A stretch of DNA of 50,075 nucleotides from Lachnospiraceae bacterium (GTDB lineage Bacteria > Bacillota > Clostridia > Lachnospirales > Lachnospiraceae): NCBI GenBank assembly GCA_031272185.1, contig JAISUG010000009.1, positions 1-50,075 of the forward strand, given 5' to 3'. Shown here in pieces: positions 25,208-34,175 of this stretch (its first letter is position 1; the number at the start of each line of letters is the position of its first letter). The position numbers and the translations under genes are program-made. The notes under the pieces are model-generated. The model ran no database searches. It saw only the letters and a list, made by a program, of their open reading frames with translations, and was not told the DNA's origin.

Positions 25208-26566
25208 ATGGGAAAAGGGAGAGAAGTGACGTTTGACTACGGCAAGGCGGCACAGTTTTTGGGGGCGGGCGAGCTGGCGGGGATAAAGCCCTCCGTCTGC
25301 CTGGCCAAGGACACACTGCTGCAAGGGGATGGCCCCGGACGTGAATTCCTGGGGTGGGTGAACCTGCCGGCGGACTATGACCGTGAAGAATTCGCCCGTA
25401 TCAAAGCGGCGGCGGCGAAGATCCGCTCCGACAGCGACGTGTTGCTGGTCATCGGCATCGGTGGGTCGTACTTGGGCGCGCGTGCCGCGGTGGAGTTTCT
25501 GGGGCACAGTTTCTCGAACCTTTTGGGGAAAGACCAAAGGAAAGCGCCCCAGGTCTTCTTTTTGGGGAACAGCATCAGCTCCAAGTACCTTGGCGATTTG
25601 AAAGATTTGCTGGAAGGCAAGGACTTTTCCATCAACATCATTTCCAAATCCGGCACCACCACGGAGCCGGCCATAGCTTTCCGGGTGTTTCGGGAGCTGC
25701 TGGTGGACAGATACGGGAAAAGCGCGGCGGCGGGGCGGATCTACGCCACCACGGACAAAGCGAAAGGCGCGCTGAAAGCCCTGGCCACCCAGGAGGGGTA
25801 TGAGACTTTCGTGGTGCCTGACGACGTGGGGGGGCGGTTTTCCGTGCTGACGGCGGTGGGGCTGCTGCCTATCGCCGTGAGCGGCGCGGACATAGATGGG
25901 CTGATGGCGGGGGCGGACGCCATGCGGGTGCGCTGTGCGGGGGCATCTTTCGATGAAAACCCGGCACTTTTGTATGCCGCGGCGCGCAACATCTTCCTGC
26001 GCAAGGGCAAGACGGTGGAAATCGTCGCCAACTACGAGCCAAGCCTGCACTACATCGGGGAGTGGTGGAAACAGCTCTACGGGGAGAGCGAGGGCAAAGA
26101 CGGCAAAGGTATCTTCCCGGCTGCGGTGGACCTGACCACGGACCTGCACTCCATGGGGCAGTACATACAGGACGGGGCGAGGATCCTATTCGAGACGGTG
26201 CTGGACGTGGAGGAGCAGGGGCCGGAAATCCTCCTGAAAGAGGAGGAAGTGGACACAGACGGCATGAACTACCTGGCGGGCAAAAGCGTGGGGTTCGTGA
26301 ACCAAAACGCCATGAAAGGGACGATATTGGCCCACACCGAAGGGCAGGTGCCAAACCTGGTCGTCCACATACCGGACCAGTCGGCATACAGCCTGGGGCA
26401 GCTGTTTTATTTCTTTGAGTTCGCCTGCGGGGTCAGCGGGTATCTGCTGGGGGTGAACCCATTTGACCAACCCGGTGTGGAGAGCTACAAGAAAAACATG
26501 TTCGCTTTGCTTGGCAAACCCGGATATGAGAAAGAGCGGGAGGCGCTGCTGGCGGCGCAGGCGTAG
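25208..26566 (+). CDS. pgi: Glucose-6-phosphate isomerase
   Basis: 452 residues. Interconverts glucose 6-phosphate and fructose 6-phosphate, directly after the glucokinase step. Seen: [32 protein letters not shown], the family signature [17 protein letters not shown], and [13 protein letters not shown] 25208 was chosen because GGAGGG lies just before; a second in-frame ATG at 25196 contains that site. The gene ends 16 bases from the convergent ABC-F gene with no terminator visible. Confidence 0.96.
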   Translation: MGKGREVTFDYGKAAQFLGAGELAGIKPSVCLAKDTLLQGDGPGREFLGWVNLPADYDREEFARIKAAAAKIRSDSDVLLVIGIGGSYLGARAAVEFLGHSFSNLLGKDQRKAPQVFFLGNSISSKYLGDLKDLLEGKDFSINIISKSGTTTEPAIAFRVFRELLVDRYGKSAAAGRIYATTDKAKGALKALATQEGYETFVVPDDVGGRFSVLTAVGLLPIAVSGADIDGLMAGADAMRVRCAGASFDENPALLYAAARNIFLRKGKTVEIVANYEPSLHYIGEWWKQLYGESEGKDGKGIFPAAVDLTTDLHSMGQYIQDGARILFETVLDVEEQGPEILLKEEEVDTDGMNYLAGKSVGFVNQNAMKGTILAHTEGQVPNLVVHIPDQSAYSLGQLFYFFEFACGVSGYLLGVNPFDQPGVESYKKNMFALLGKPGYEKEREALLAAQA

Positions 26567-26582
26567 GGGGCGGCGCAGGGGT

Positions 26583-28241
26583 TCAGCCGTCCCCCTCCGT
26601 GAACGCATTCTCCTTGACCTGCTCCTCGGTGAGCGTGAACACCTGGCGTTTCCTGGCCATCTCGTCGCTTTCCAGGTACTCGTCGTATGTGGTGATCTTG
26701 TCGATGAGGCTGCCGTTCACGATTTCCATGATGCGGTTGGCCGTGGTCTGGACGATCTGGTGGTCCCGGGAGGAGAAAATCAGCACGCCCGGGAACTTGA
26801 TCATGCCATTGTTAAGCGCGGTGATGGCCTCCATGTCCAAGTGGTCGGTGGGCTCGTCCATCAACAGCACATTGGCCCCGGATATCATCAGCTTGCTTAG
26901 GAGGCAGCGTACCCTCTCGCCGCCGCTTAGGACGCGCAGCTTCTTCACGCCGTCGTCGCCGGCGAAGAGCATGCGCCCCAGGAAGCCGCGCACGTAGGTC
27001 GCATCCTTTTCCGGCGAGAACTGGGTGAGCCAGTCCACGATGGTGTCGTCGGAGTCGAACTCCTGGGCATTGTCCTTGGGGAAATATGCCTGGGTGGTGG
27101 TAAGGCCCCACTTGTAGGAGCCGCTGTCCGGCTCCATCTCCCCGGCCAATATCCTAAAAAGCACGGATTTGGCCTGTTCGTTGGGTCCCACCAGGGCCAC
27201 TTTGTTGTCACGGGTGAGGGTGAAGTTCAGGTCGTCCAGGAGCTTCACGCCACCCACCGTTTTGGAGAGGTTGGTGACGGTCAGCACTTCGTTGCCGATC
27301 TCCCTGGCCGGGCGGAAGTCTATGTAGGGGTATTTGCGGCTGGATGGCCTTATGTCGTCCAGCTCGATCTTTTCCAGCGCGCGCTTGCGGGATGTGGCCT
27401 GTTTGGATTTGGACGCATTGGCGGAGAAGCGCTGTATGAACTCCTGGAGTTCCTTGATCTTCTCTTCTTTCTTGCGGTTGGCTTCCTTCATCTGGCGCAC
27501 CATGAGCTGGCTGGACTCGTACCAGAAATCATAGTTCCCGGCGTAGAGCTGGATCTTGCCGTAGTCGATGTCCGCGGTGTGGGTGCAGACTTTGTTCAGG
27601 AAATACCGGTCGTGGGAGACCACGATCACGGTGTTTTCGAAGTTTATCAGGAATTCTTCCAGCCAGGCGATGGCATCCAGGTCCAGGTGGTTGGTGGGCT
27701 CGTCCAGCAGCAGTATGTCCGGGTTGCCGAAGAGCGCCTGGGCCAGCAGCACCTTGACTTTCTGGGCGCCCAGCAGGTCGCCCATGAGCGCCCCGTGGTA
27801 CTGGGTGTCGATCCCCAAGCCGTCCAGCAGGCTGGCGGCGTCGGACTCCGCCTCCCAGCCGCCCATGGTGGCGAACTCCCCCTCCAGCTCGGCGGCCTTC
27901 ACGCCGTCCTCCTCGGAAAAGTCCTCCTTCATGTAGATGGCGTCCTTGGTCTTCATGATCTCATAAAGCCTGGCGTTGCCCATGATGACGGTGTCCAGGA
28001 CCTGGAAGCCGTCGTATTTGAAATGGTCCTGCGCCAGGAAGGAGAGGCGCTGCCCGGGCGTGATGATCACGTTGCCGGTGGTGGGTTCCAGCTGGCCGGA
28101 GAGGATCCGAAGGAAAGTGGATTTGCCCGCCCCATTGGCCCCGATGAGGCCATAGCAGTTGCCCTCTGTGAATTTGATGTTCACGTCCTCAAACAGCGCC
28201 TTTTTGCCGACGCGCAGGGTGATGTTGCTGGTACTGATCAT
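26583..28241 (-). CDS. ABC-F family ATPase with degenerate motifs
   Basis: 552 residues: two ABC domains in one chain joined by a charged linker and no membrane segments, so a soluble ABC-F translation factor, possibly of the YbiT type. Domain 1 has Walker A GANGAGKST (34-42) and LLLDEPTNHLDLDA but a signature reading LLGAQKVKVLL. Domain 2 has the altered Walker A GPNEQAKSV, signature VLSGGERVR, Walker B LLMDEPTDHLD and SSRDH in place of the usual SHDR. Asymmetric degeneracy is known in some members, so this need not mean loss of function. AAAGGAG precedes the ATG. Confidence 0.9.
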   Translation of the reverse strand: MISTSNITLRVGKKALFEDVNIKFTEGNCYGLIGANGAGKSTFLRILSGQLEPTTGNVIITPGQRLSFLAQDHFKYDGFQVLDTVIMGNARLYEIMKTKDAIYMKEDFSEEDGVKAAELEGEFATMGGWEAESDAASLLDGLGIDTQYHGALMGDLLGAQKVKVLLAQALFGNPDILLLDEPTNHLDLDAIAWLEEFLINFENTVIVVSHDRYFLNKVCTHTADIDYGKIQLYAGNYDFWYESSQLMVRQMKEANRKKEEKIKELQEFIQRFSANASKSKQATSRKRALEKIELDDIRPSSRKYPYIDFRPAREIGNEVLTVTNLSKTVGGVKLLDDLNFTLTRDNKVALVGPNEQAKSVLFRILAGEMEPDSGSYKWGLTTTQAYFPKDNAQEFDSDDTIVDWLTQFSPEKDATYVRGFLGRMLFAGDDGVKKLRVLSGGERVRCLLSKLMISGANVLLMDEPTDHLDMEAITALNNGMIKFPGVLIFSSRDHQIVQTTANRIMEIVNGSLIDKITTYDEYLESDEMARKRQVFTLTEEQVKENAFTEGDG

Positions 28242-28331
28242 GTGACAATGCTCCTTTAATGGTATCGTCGAAGCGCATGACGCCGCCGGATATGCGCCAG
28301 GCGACGGCTCATGGAAAATGCGGCGCCTCGC

Positions 28332-29939
28332 CTACCCCTCGTGGTGCGCCAGCGCCGCGCCGATAAACCCGCGAAACAGGGGGTGGGGGCGGTTGGGGCG
28401 GGACTTGAGCTCAGGGTGCGCCTGGGTCCCCACGAACCATGGGTGGGACGGCAGTTCCGCCATCTCCACTATGCGCTGGTCCGGCGACATGCCGCACAGC
28501 TTCATGCCATGGGCGGCGAGGCGGTCGCGGTAGTCGTTGTTCACTTCATAGCGGTGGCGGTGGCGTTCGTGGATGGGGGACGCCCCGTATACCTGGTAGG
28601 CCAGGGAGCAGGGGTCCAGGACGCAGGGGTAGGAGCCCAGCCGCAGGGTGCCGCCTATGTCCAGCACGCCGTTCTGGTCGGGCATCAGGTGGATCACCGG
28701 GTGCGAGGTGTTGGGGTTGAACTCGGCGCTGTGTGCGTCCTCCAGCCCCAAGACGTTTCGGGAGTACTCCACCACCGACAGCTGCATCCCCAGGCACAGC
28801 CCCAGGAATGGTATGCCGTGGGTGCGCGCGTAGCCGATGGAGTAAATCATGCCGTCGATGCCCCGGTCCCCGAACCCGCCGGGCACCAGCACACCATCCA
28901 CGCCCGCCAGCATCTCGGGGACATTGTCCCTGGTGACGGTTTCGGAGTCCACCCAGTGTATGTGCACCTGGGCATGGTTCGCCACGCCGCCGTGTTTGAG
29001 GGCCTCCACCACGGACAGGTATGCGTCCCGCAGCTGGGTGTATTTGCCCACCAAGGCCACTGTCACTTCTTTTTCCGGGTGTTTCCACGCCTCGATCATG
29101 GCCCGCCAGTCCGTCAGGTCCGGCTCGGGGCAGGGCAGCTCCAGGCACTTGCACGCCACCTGGGCCAAGTGCTCCTCCTCCATCACCAAAGGTATCTCGT
29201 AAAGCACGTCCACGTCGATGTTCTGGATCACGTGGTCATAGGGGACATTGCAGAAGAGTGCGATCTTGCGCCGCACGCCGTCGCCTAGGGGGTGCTCCGT
29301 GCGGGCGACGATCATGTCGGGGCGGATGCCCATGCCCTGGAGGTCCTTCACGCTGGCCTGGGTGGGCTTGGTCTTGAGCTCCCCGGATGCCTTCAAGTAG
29401 GGAATCAGGGTCACGTGGATCAGGATGGCATTGGAAAACCCCACTTCGTGCTGGAACTGGCGGATGGCCTCCAGGAAAGGCTGGCTCTCGATGTCGCCCA
29501 CCGTGCCGCCCACCTCTATGATGGCGATTTCCGTCTCGGTGTTGGTGAAGTTGCGGTGGAAACGGCTCTTGATTTCGTTGGTGATGTGGGGGATGACCTG
29601 CACGGTGCCGCCGCCGAAATCGCCCCTGCGCTCTTTGGCAAGGACGTTGGAGTAGACCTTCCCGGTGGTGACATTGGAGTTTTTGGTCAGGTTCTCGTCA
29701 ATGAAGCGCTCGTAGTGCCCCAGATCCAGGTCCGTCTCGGCGCCGTCGTCGGTGACGAACACCTCCCCGTGCTGCACGGGGTTCATGGTGCCGGGGTCGA
29801 TGTTGATGTAAGGGTCGAACTTCTGCATGGTGACCTTGTATCCCCTGGCTTTCAGAAGCCTCCCCAGCGAAGCGGCGGTGATGCCCTTGCCCAGCCCCGA
29901 CACCACGCCACCTGTCACAAAGACGTACTTTACCGGCAT
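28332..29939 (-). CDS. pyrG: CTP synthase
   Basis: 535 residues. Makes CTP from UTP using glutamine. N-terminal synthase domain: [39 protein letters not shown]-terminal glutaminase domain with GGFGDRG, the nucleophile loop GLCLGMQ and the His-Glu pair near the end (THPEL-like [10 protein letters not shown]). ATG 29939 is preceded by GGAGGG. A copy of the 45-bp dispersed repeat lies 17 bases upstream in the same orientation as copy B relative to cysD. Confidence 0.97.
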   Translation of the reverse strand: MPVKYVFVTGGVVSGLGKGITAASLGRLLKARGYKVTMQKFDPYINIDPGTMNPVQHGEVFVTDDGAETDLDLGHYERFIDENLTKNSNVTTGKVYSNVLAKERRGDFGGGTVQVIPHITNEIKSRFHRNFTNTETEIAIIEVGGTVGDIESQPFLEAIRQFQHEVGFSNAILIHVTLIPYLKASGELKTKPTQASVKDLQGMGIRPDMIVARTEHPLGDGVRRKIALFCNVPYDHVIQNIDVDVLYEIPLVMEEEHLAQVACKCLELPCPEPDLTDWRAMIEAWKHPEKEVTVALVGKYTQLRDAYLSVVEALKHGGVANHAQVHIHWVDSETVTRDNVPEMLAGVDGVLVPGGFGDRGIDGMIYSIGYARTHGIPFLGLCLGMQLSVVEYSRNVLGLEDAHSAEFNPNTSHPVIHLMPDQNGVLDIGGTLRLGSYPCVLDPCSLAYQVYGASPIHERHRHRYEVNNDYRDRLAAHGMKLCGMSPDQRIVEMAELPSHPWFVGTQAHPELKSRPNRPHPLFRGFIGAALAHHEG

Positions 29940-29955
29940 ATGGACCCTCCTGTCT

Positions 29956-30000
29956 GTATTATTGCCCCGCCAACAAAACAATGTGCGTTCGACATTGTAT
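29956..30000 (-). repeat. 45-bp dispersed repeat, copy C (upstream of pyrG)
   Basis: On the minus strand it carries AATGTCGAACGCACATTG then TTGTTGGCGGGGCAATA. The first 23 core bases match copy B before cysD exactly or almost so. Confidence 0.85.
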
Positions 30001-30241
30001 TCTGCGTTGCCCATCGGTCAGATACGTTCAGTAGGATGAACCGCACTACGGCATAGGATGCATGCGAAACCCGTGCCTCATGGAAAGTCGCCGCTTGCAG
30101 ACAGCTGCCTGCAGGCCGTCGCTTGCCAACCGCGGCCACATCGGTATGATTATACAACCGATTCGTGAATAAATAAAGCGGAAAATAAAAAAATGCGCCA
30201 TCCCCTTTATAATTCTTTTATCGAATTTGCCATTTCTTTTG

Positions 30242-30270
30242 TTGCTTTTCGGATTGTCTGCAAGTATAAT
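30242..30270 (+). promoter_or_regulatory. Promoter of ftsH
   Basis: TTGCTT (30242-30247), 17-bp spacer, TATAAT (30265-30270), about 26 bases before the ATG. Confidence 0.8.
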
Positions 30271-30295
30271 GGAAAACCAAGGAGAAAGCTCACAC

Positions 30296-32455
30296 ATGGA
30301 AAACAAGCAAAAACCCGGAGGCCCCAAGGGCCCCCAGAACAACCAGCCGATTTGGGTATTGGCCGTCGCCGTGGTAGCCACGCTGGTGGTCATGTCCCTC
30401 ATGCGCAACTTCGTGGTCAACCTGGGCACGAAAGAGCTCACATACAATGAATTCATCGGCATGCTGGACGGCGGGAAGGTGGAGTCGGTGCTCATCGGCA
30501 CGAACATCCTCACCATCACGCCCAAGCCGGACCAAGCCGAGTACCCCGTGGAGATCAAACTCACCACATACCGCACGGAAAGCGGCGACGAGCTGACCAA
30601 GCGGCTGGAAGCGGCGGGCGTCTCGTTCAGCAACGAAAAGCCCAGCAGCTCGCAGCTCTTCGAGTTCCTGCTCCAGGTGCTGCTGCCACTGGGCGCCATG
30701 ATTTTCATGATCAATTTCATGATGAAACGCATGGGCGGGAGCGGCATCATGGGGTTCGGCAAGAGCAACGCCAAGGTCTATATGCAAAAGGAAACCGGCG
30801 TGACGTTCAAGGACGTGGCGGGCCAGGACGAGGCGAAGGAATCCCTGGTGGAGATCGTGGACTTCCTCCACAACCCGGGCAAATACACCCAGATCGGGGC
30901 GAAGCTGCCCAAGGGCGCGCTCCTGGTGGGCCCCCCGGGCACAGGCAAGACACTGCTGGCCAAGGCGGTGGCGGGGGAGGCCAAGGTGCCGTTCTACTCG
31001 CTTTCGGGGTCCGATTTCGTGGAAATGTTCGTGGGGGTGGGGGCGTCCCGGGTCCGCGACCTGTTCAAGCAGGCCCAGGAGTCCGCGCCCTGCATCATCT
31101 TCATCGACGAGGTGGACGCCATAGGCAAGAGCCGGGATTCCCGGTTCGGGGGCAATGACGAGCGCGAGAACACGCTGAACCAGCTGCTGTCTGAGATGGA
31201 CGGGTTCGACTCGTCCAAAGGGCTTCTGGTGCTGGCGGCCACCAACCGGCCGGAGATCCTGGACCCGGCGCTGCTGCGCCCGGGGCGCTTCGACCGCCGC
31301 ATCATCGTGGACAAGCCCGACCTGAAAGGCCGCGTGAACGTGCTGAAAGTCCATGCCAAGGACGTGTCCCTGGACGAGAGCGTGGATCTGGAGGCCATAG
31401 CCTTGGCCACCAGCGGCGCGGTGGGCTCCGACCTGGCCAACATGATAAACGAAGCGGCCATCCTCTCCGTGAAAAACGGCCGCAAGGCGGTGTCCCAGAA
31501 AGACCTGCTGGAAGCGGTGGAAGTGGTGCTGGTGGGCAAGGAAAAGAAAGACCGTGTGCTAAGCAGCGAGGAGCGCAGGATCGTTTCCTACCACGAGGTG
31601 GGCCATGCGCTCCTGAGCGCGCTGCAAAAAGACTCGGAGCCCGTGCAGAAGATCACCATCGTCCCCCGCACCATGGGCGCGCTGGGGTACGTGCTGCAGG
31701 TGCCGGAAGAGGAGAAGTTCCTCAACAGCAAGAAAGAGATCCACGCCATGATCGTGGGTGCGCTGGGTGGGCGCGCCGCGGAAGAGCTGGTATTCGACAC
31801 CGTGACCACCGGCGCGGCCAACGACATCGAGCAGGCCACCCGCATGGCGCGTGCCATGGTGACCCAGTACGGCATGTCGGAGAAGTTCGGCCTGATGGGG
31901 CTGGAAACCAAGGAAAACCAGTATCTGACGGGCCATATGGTCCTCAACTGCGCGGACGAGACCGCCGCCCAGGTGGACCAGGAGGTGATGCGCATCCTGA
32001 AAGAGGCCTACGAAGAGGCGAAGCAGATGCTCTCGGAAAACCGGGAGGTCATGGACAGGATCGCCGCCTACCTCATCGAAAAGGAGACCATCACAGGGAA
32101 AGAGTTCATGCGCATATTCCGGGAGGTCAAAGGCATCCCGGAACCCGGGGCAGGGGAGGGGCAGTCAAGCAGCCGTTTCACAGTCCAGGGCCAAGGCACC
32201 GGGCAAGGGCAGGGCCTGACAGAGCCGGCAGCCCCGGCAGGTGGGGCGGGTATGCCCATCGGGTCGGCACCCACGGAACCGGCGCCGGCACAAGGGCAGC
32301 CGGCAGTAGGTACGGGCGGCCAAGGCACCGGGCAAGGGCAAGCGCAGCTGGATTCAGATACCCAGGAAGCCTTTGCACAGGCTCAGATACACCAGCAGCG
32401 TGCAGGCATCCACGATGGTGGTGATGACGGGGGAAGCCATGACGGCAGGGTCTAA
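30296..32455 (+). CDS. ftsH: ATP-dependent zinc metalloprotease FtsH with long low-complexity tail
   Basis: 719 residues. Membrane-bound AAA protease: N-terminal helix (about 22-40), extracytoplasmic domain, second helix (about 125-145), AAA domain with Walker [20 protein letters not shown] and the second region of homology, then the zinc site HEVGH (433-437). After about residue 620 the protein continues with a Gly/Gln/Pro/Ala-rich tail of about 100 residues containing QGTGQGQ twice. The last 102 bases overlap mgtE on the other strand, so the C-terminus is read from antisense mgtE sequence. AAGGAG lies 11 bases before the ATG. Confidence 0.95.
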   Translation: MENKQKPGGPKGPQNNQPIWVLAVAVVATLVVMSLMRNFVVNLGTKELTYNEFIGMLDGGKVESVLIGTNILTITPKPDQAEYPVEIKLTTYRTESGDELTKRLEAAGVSFSNEKPSSSQLFEFLLQVLLPLGAMIFMINFMMKRMGGSGIMGFGKSNAKVYMQKETGVTFKDVAGQDEAKESLVEIVDFLHNPGKYTQIGAKLPKGALLVGPPGTGKTLLAKAVAGEAKVPFYSLSGSDFVEMFVGVGASRVRDLFKQAQESAPCIIFIDEVDAIGKSRDSRFGGNDERENTLNQLLSEMDGFDSSKGLLVLAATNRPEILDPALLRPGRFDRRIIVDKPDLKGRVNVLKVHAKDVSLDESVDLEAIALATSGAVGSDLANMINEAAILSVKNGRKAVSQKDLLEAVEVVLVGKEKKDRVLSSEERRIVSYHEVGHALLSALQKDSEPVQKITIVPRTMGALGYVLQVPEEEKFLNSKKEIHAMIVGALGGRAAEELVFDTVTTGAANDIEQATRMARAMVTQYGMSEKFGLMGLETKENQYLTGHMVLNCADETAAQVDQEVMRILKEAYEEAKQMLSENREVMDRIAAYLIEKETITGKEFMRIFREVKGIPEPGAGEGQSSSRFTVQGQGTGQGQGLTEPAAPAGGAGMPIGSAPTEPAPAQGQPAVGTGGQGTGQGQAQLDSDTQEAFAQAQIHQQRAGIHDGGDDGGSHDGRV

Positions 32456-33685
32456 GCCCAGGCGTTTGGCCCCCATGGGCAGCATGCAGCCCACTGATTT
32501 TGATATGATGACGGTGATGAACAGGGAGATGGAAACGGTCCCTGCCAGCACCACGTTGCGCCCGTTGGTGATCATCACCCGGACGAAATTCACCGCAGAC
32601 AGCGCCGTGCCGCACAGGAGCGCGATGCGGAACTCTTTCCAGAGCACCAGCAGCACGTCGCCCAGCTCTATCTCTTCCAGCGCCATGCCGCGGATGACCA
32701 ATGTGGAGCTCTGGGAGCCGGCATTGCCCCCGGTGTCCATCAGCATGGGTATGAACGCCACCAGGGCGGGCAGTACGGCCAGGGCCTCCTCGAAACTGGA
32801 GATGATGGCCCCGGTGATGGTGGCGGTGAGCATGAGGAGCATCAGCCACAGCACCCGGTTGCGGGTGAGCTGGATCACCCCGGTCCGGAGGTAGGGCGTC
32901 TCGGAGGGGGAGACGGCGGCCATGATGGAGAAGTCCTCGGTGGCCTCGTCCTGCTGGACCTCAAAAGCGTCGTCGACGGTGACGATGCCCACCAGGCGGT
33001 TTTCGTGGTCCACCACGGGCATGGCCAGCAGGTCGTACTTGGCGAACTCGTTGGCTAGGGTCTCTTTGTCCTCGGAGGTGGTGGCGGAGATGATGTTGGT
33101 GTCCATGATGTCGCCCACCAGGTCCTCATAGGAGGCCAGGAGCAGATCCTTCACCGAAACGGTGCCTATCAGCTGTTTGGCAGGGTCGGTGACGTAGCAT
33201 GTATAGATGGTTTCTTTGTTCACGCCTGTGGAGCGGATGCGGTCAAATGCCTCCTTGACGGTGTAGTGCGGGCGCAGCGACACGTACTCCACGGTCATGA
33301 TGCTCCCGGCGGAGCCGTCGGGGTACTTGAGGAACGAATTGATCAGGTCGCGCTTTTCCTTGGAGGCCCCGGCCAGCACGCGCTTGACCACATTGGCCGG
33401 CATCTCCTCGATGAAGTCCACCGCATCGTCCAGGAACATCTCGTCGATGATGGATTTCATTTCTTTGTCGGTGACTGCCTCCACGATCTGCTGCTGCAGA
33501 TCCGGCGGGAGGTATGAAAACACCTCCGCGGCCAGGTCTTTGGGCAGCATGCGGAACACTTTCAGGGTGGTGGGTTCCTGGGTCTCCTCCAGCGCCTCGG
33601 CGATATCGACGGGGTTCGACTCTGCCAATGTTTCCCTAAGCGCCGCATAATCAGTGATTTCCTTGGTCAAATCCAGTTTTTCCAT
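32354..33685 (-). CDS. mgtE: Magnesium transporter MgtE
   Basis: 443 residues. N-terminal superhelical domain (ALEETQEPTTLKVFRMLPKDLAAEVF), a pair of CBS domains (YTCYVTDPAKQLIGTVSVKDL and MPVVDHENRLVGIVTVDDA), and a C-terminal membrane part of five helices with RTGVIQLTRNRVLWL and DTGGNAGSQSS. Cytosolic magnesium gates the channel through the CBS part. ATG 33685 fits the family start; GGGG a few bases before is a weak site. The 3' end overlaps ftsH by 102 bases in convergent orientation. Confidence 0.95.
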   Translation of the reverse strand: MEKLDLTKEITDYAALRETLAESNPVDIAEALEETQEPTTLKVFRMLPKDLAAEVFSYLPPDLQQQIVEAVTDKEMKSIIDEMFLDDAVDFIEEMPANVVKRVLAGASKEKRDLINSFLKYPDGSAGSIMTVEYVSLRPHYTVKEAFDRIRSTGVNKETIYTCYVTDPAKQLIGTVSVKDLLLASYEDLVGDIMDTNIISATTSEDKETLANEFAKYDLLAMPVVDHENRLVGIVTVDDAFEVQQDEATEDFSIMAAVSPSETPYLRTGVIQLTRNRVLWLMLLMLTATITGAIISSFEEALAVLPALVAFIPMLMDTGGNAGSQSSTLVIRGMALEEIELGDVLLVLWKEFRIALLCGTALSAVNFVRVMITNGRNVVLAGTVSISLFITVIISKSVGCMLPMGAKRLGLDPAVMASPVITTIVDACTLLVYLSLCKGFLGI

Positions 33686-33730
33686 AATCGTACCCCATGC
33701 TTTCCCGGTGCCGGTGCCATATCCCGCTGG

Positions 33731-33855
33731 CATATGGCGAGACCACAGGTCAACATGTCAGTACGCTTGTACACTGACACGCTGACATATGGCGAGACCA
33801 CGGGCCAACATGTCAGTACACTTGTACATTGACACGTCGGCATATGGCGAGACCA
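33731..33855 (-). repeat. 55-bp tandem repeat with internal dyad upstream of mgtE
   Basis: CATATGGCGAGACCA starts at 33731, 33786 and 33841, giving two full units and a partial one. Each full unit contains TGTCAGTAC against GTACA(C/T)TGACA, an inverted repeat of about 7-9 bp. No M-box riboswitch core was recognised here. Confidence 0.9.
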
Positions 33856-34175
33856 TCGCCCGACATAGCCGCAATGTATAAATAGTAAAGCATTTGCGGG
33901 GTTTTGTCAAATATTTTGGGGGGAATCGGATCCGCCACGCCCCACCATTTTCCAAGTTTATCGAACTGCGGCTTTCCTTGCCGGGCATATTCGCGCAGCG
34001 TGCTCCGGCAGACATTTTCGTAGGCATGGGCGACATGGTTGTCCACAGAATACGCCTTGATGTTTTGGATCACGGCAGAAACATTGCCAAGTTCCAGGCG
34101 GCCATTCTCAGGATAGACGAAGCGGGACCAGAACCGAAGGCAGTTGCGGGGTCGCCTTTGGCCTGCTCCGCTTCG
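33855..34175 (-). pseudogene. C-terminal fragment of a DUF234-type ATPase
   Basis: Immediately after the stop of the 34176-36299 gene, the same frame continues with LRFWSRFVYPENGRLELGN, later HVAHAYENVCRSTL and FDKLGKWWG. This pattern (FW-x-RFVYP, VCR, KLGRWW) is typical of the C-terminal DUF234 domain of archaeal/bacterial ATPases. There is no start codon, no ATPase part and no proper end; after GKWWG the frame runs into unrelated sequence. It is a remnant of another gene. Confidence 0.7.

Noticed and set aside
28311-29288. Plus-strand ORF opposite pyrG
   Set aside because: Shadow of the pyrG reading frame; pyrG motifs on the minus strand are unambiguous.
33686-34000. M-box magnesium riboswitch before mgtE
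   Set aside because: No conserved M-box core was recognised; only the 55-bp repeats and a pseudogene fragment are there.
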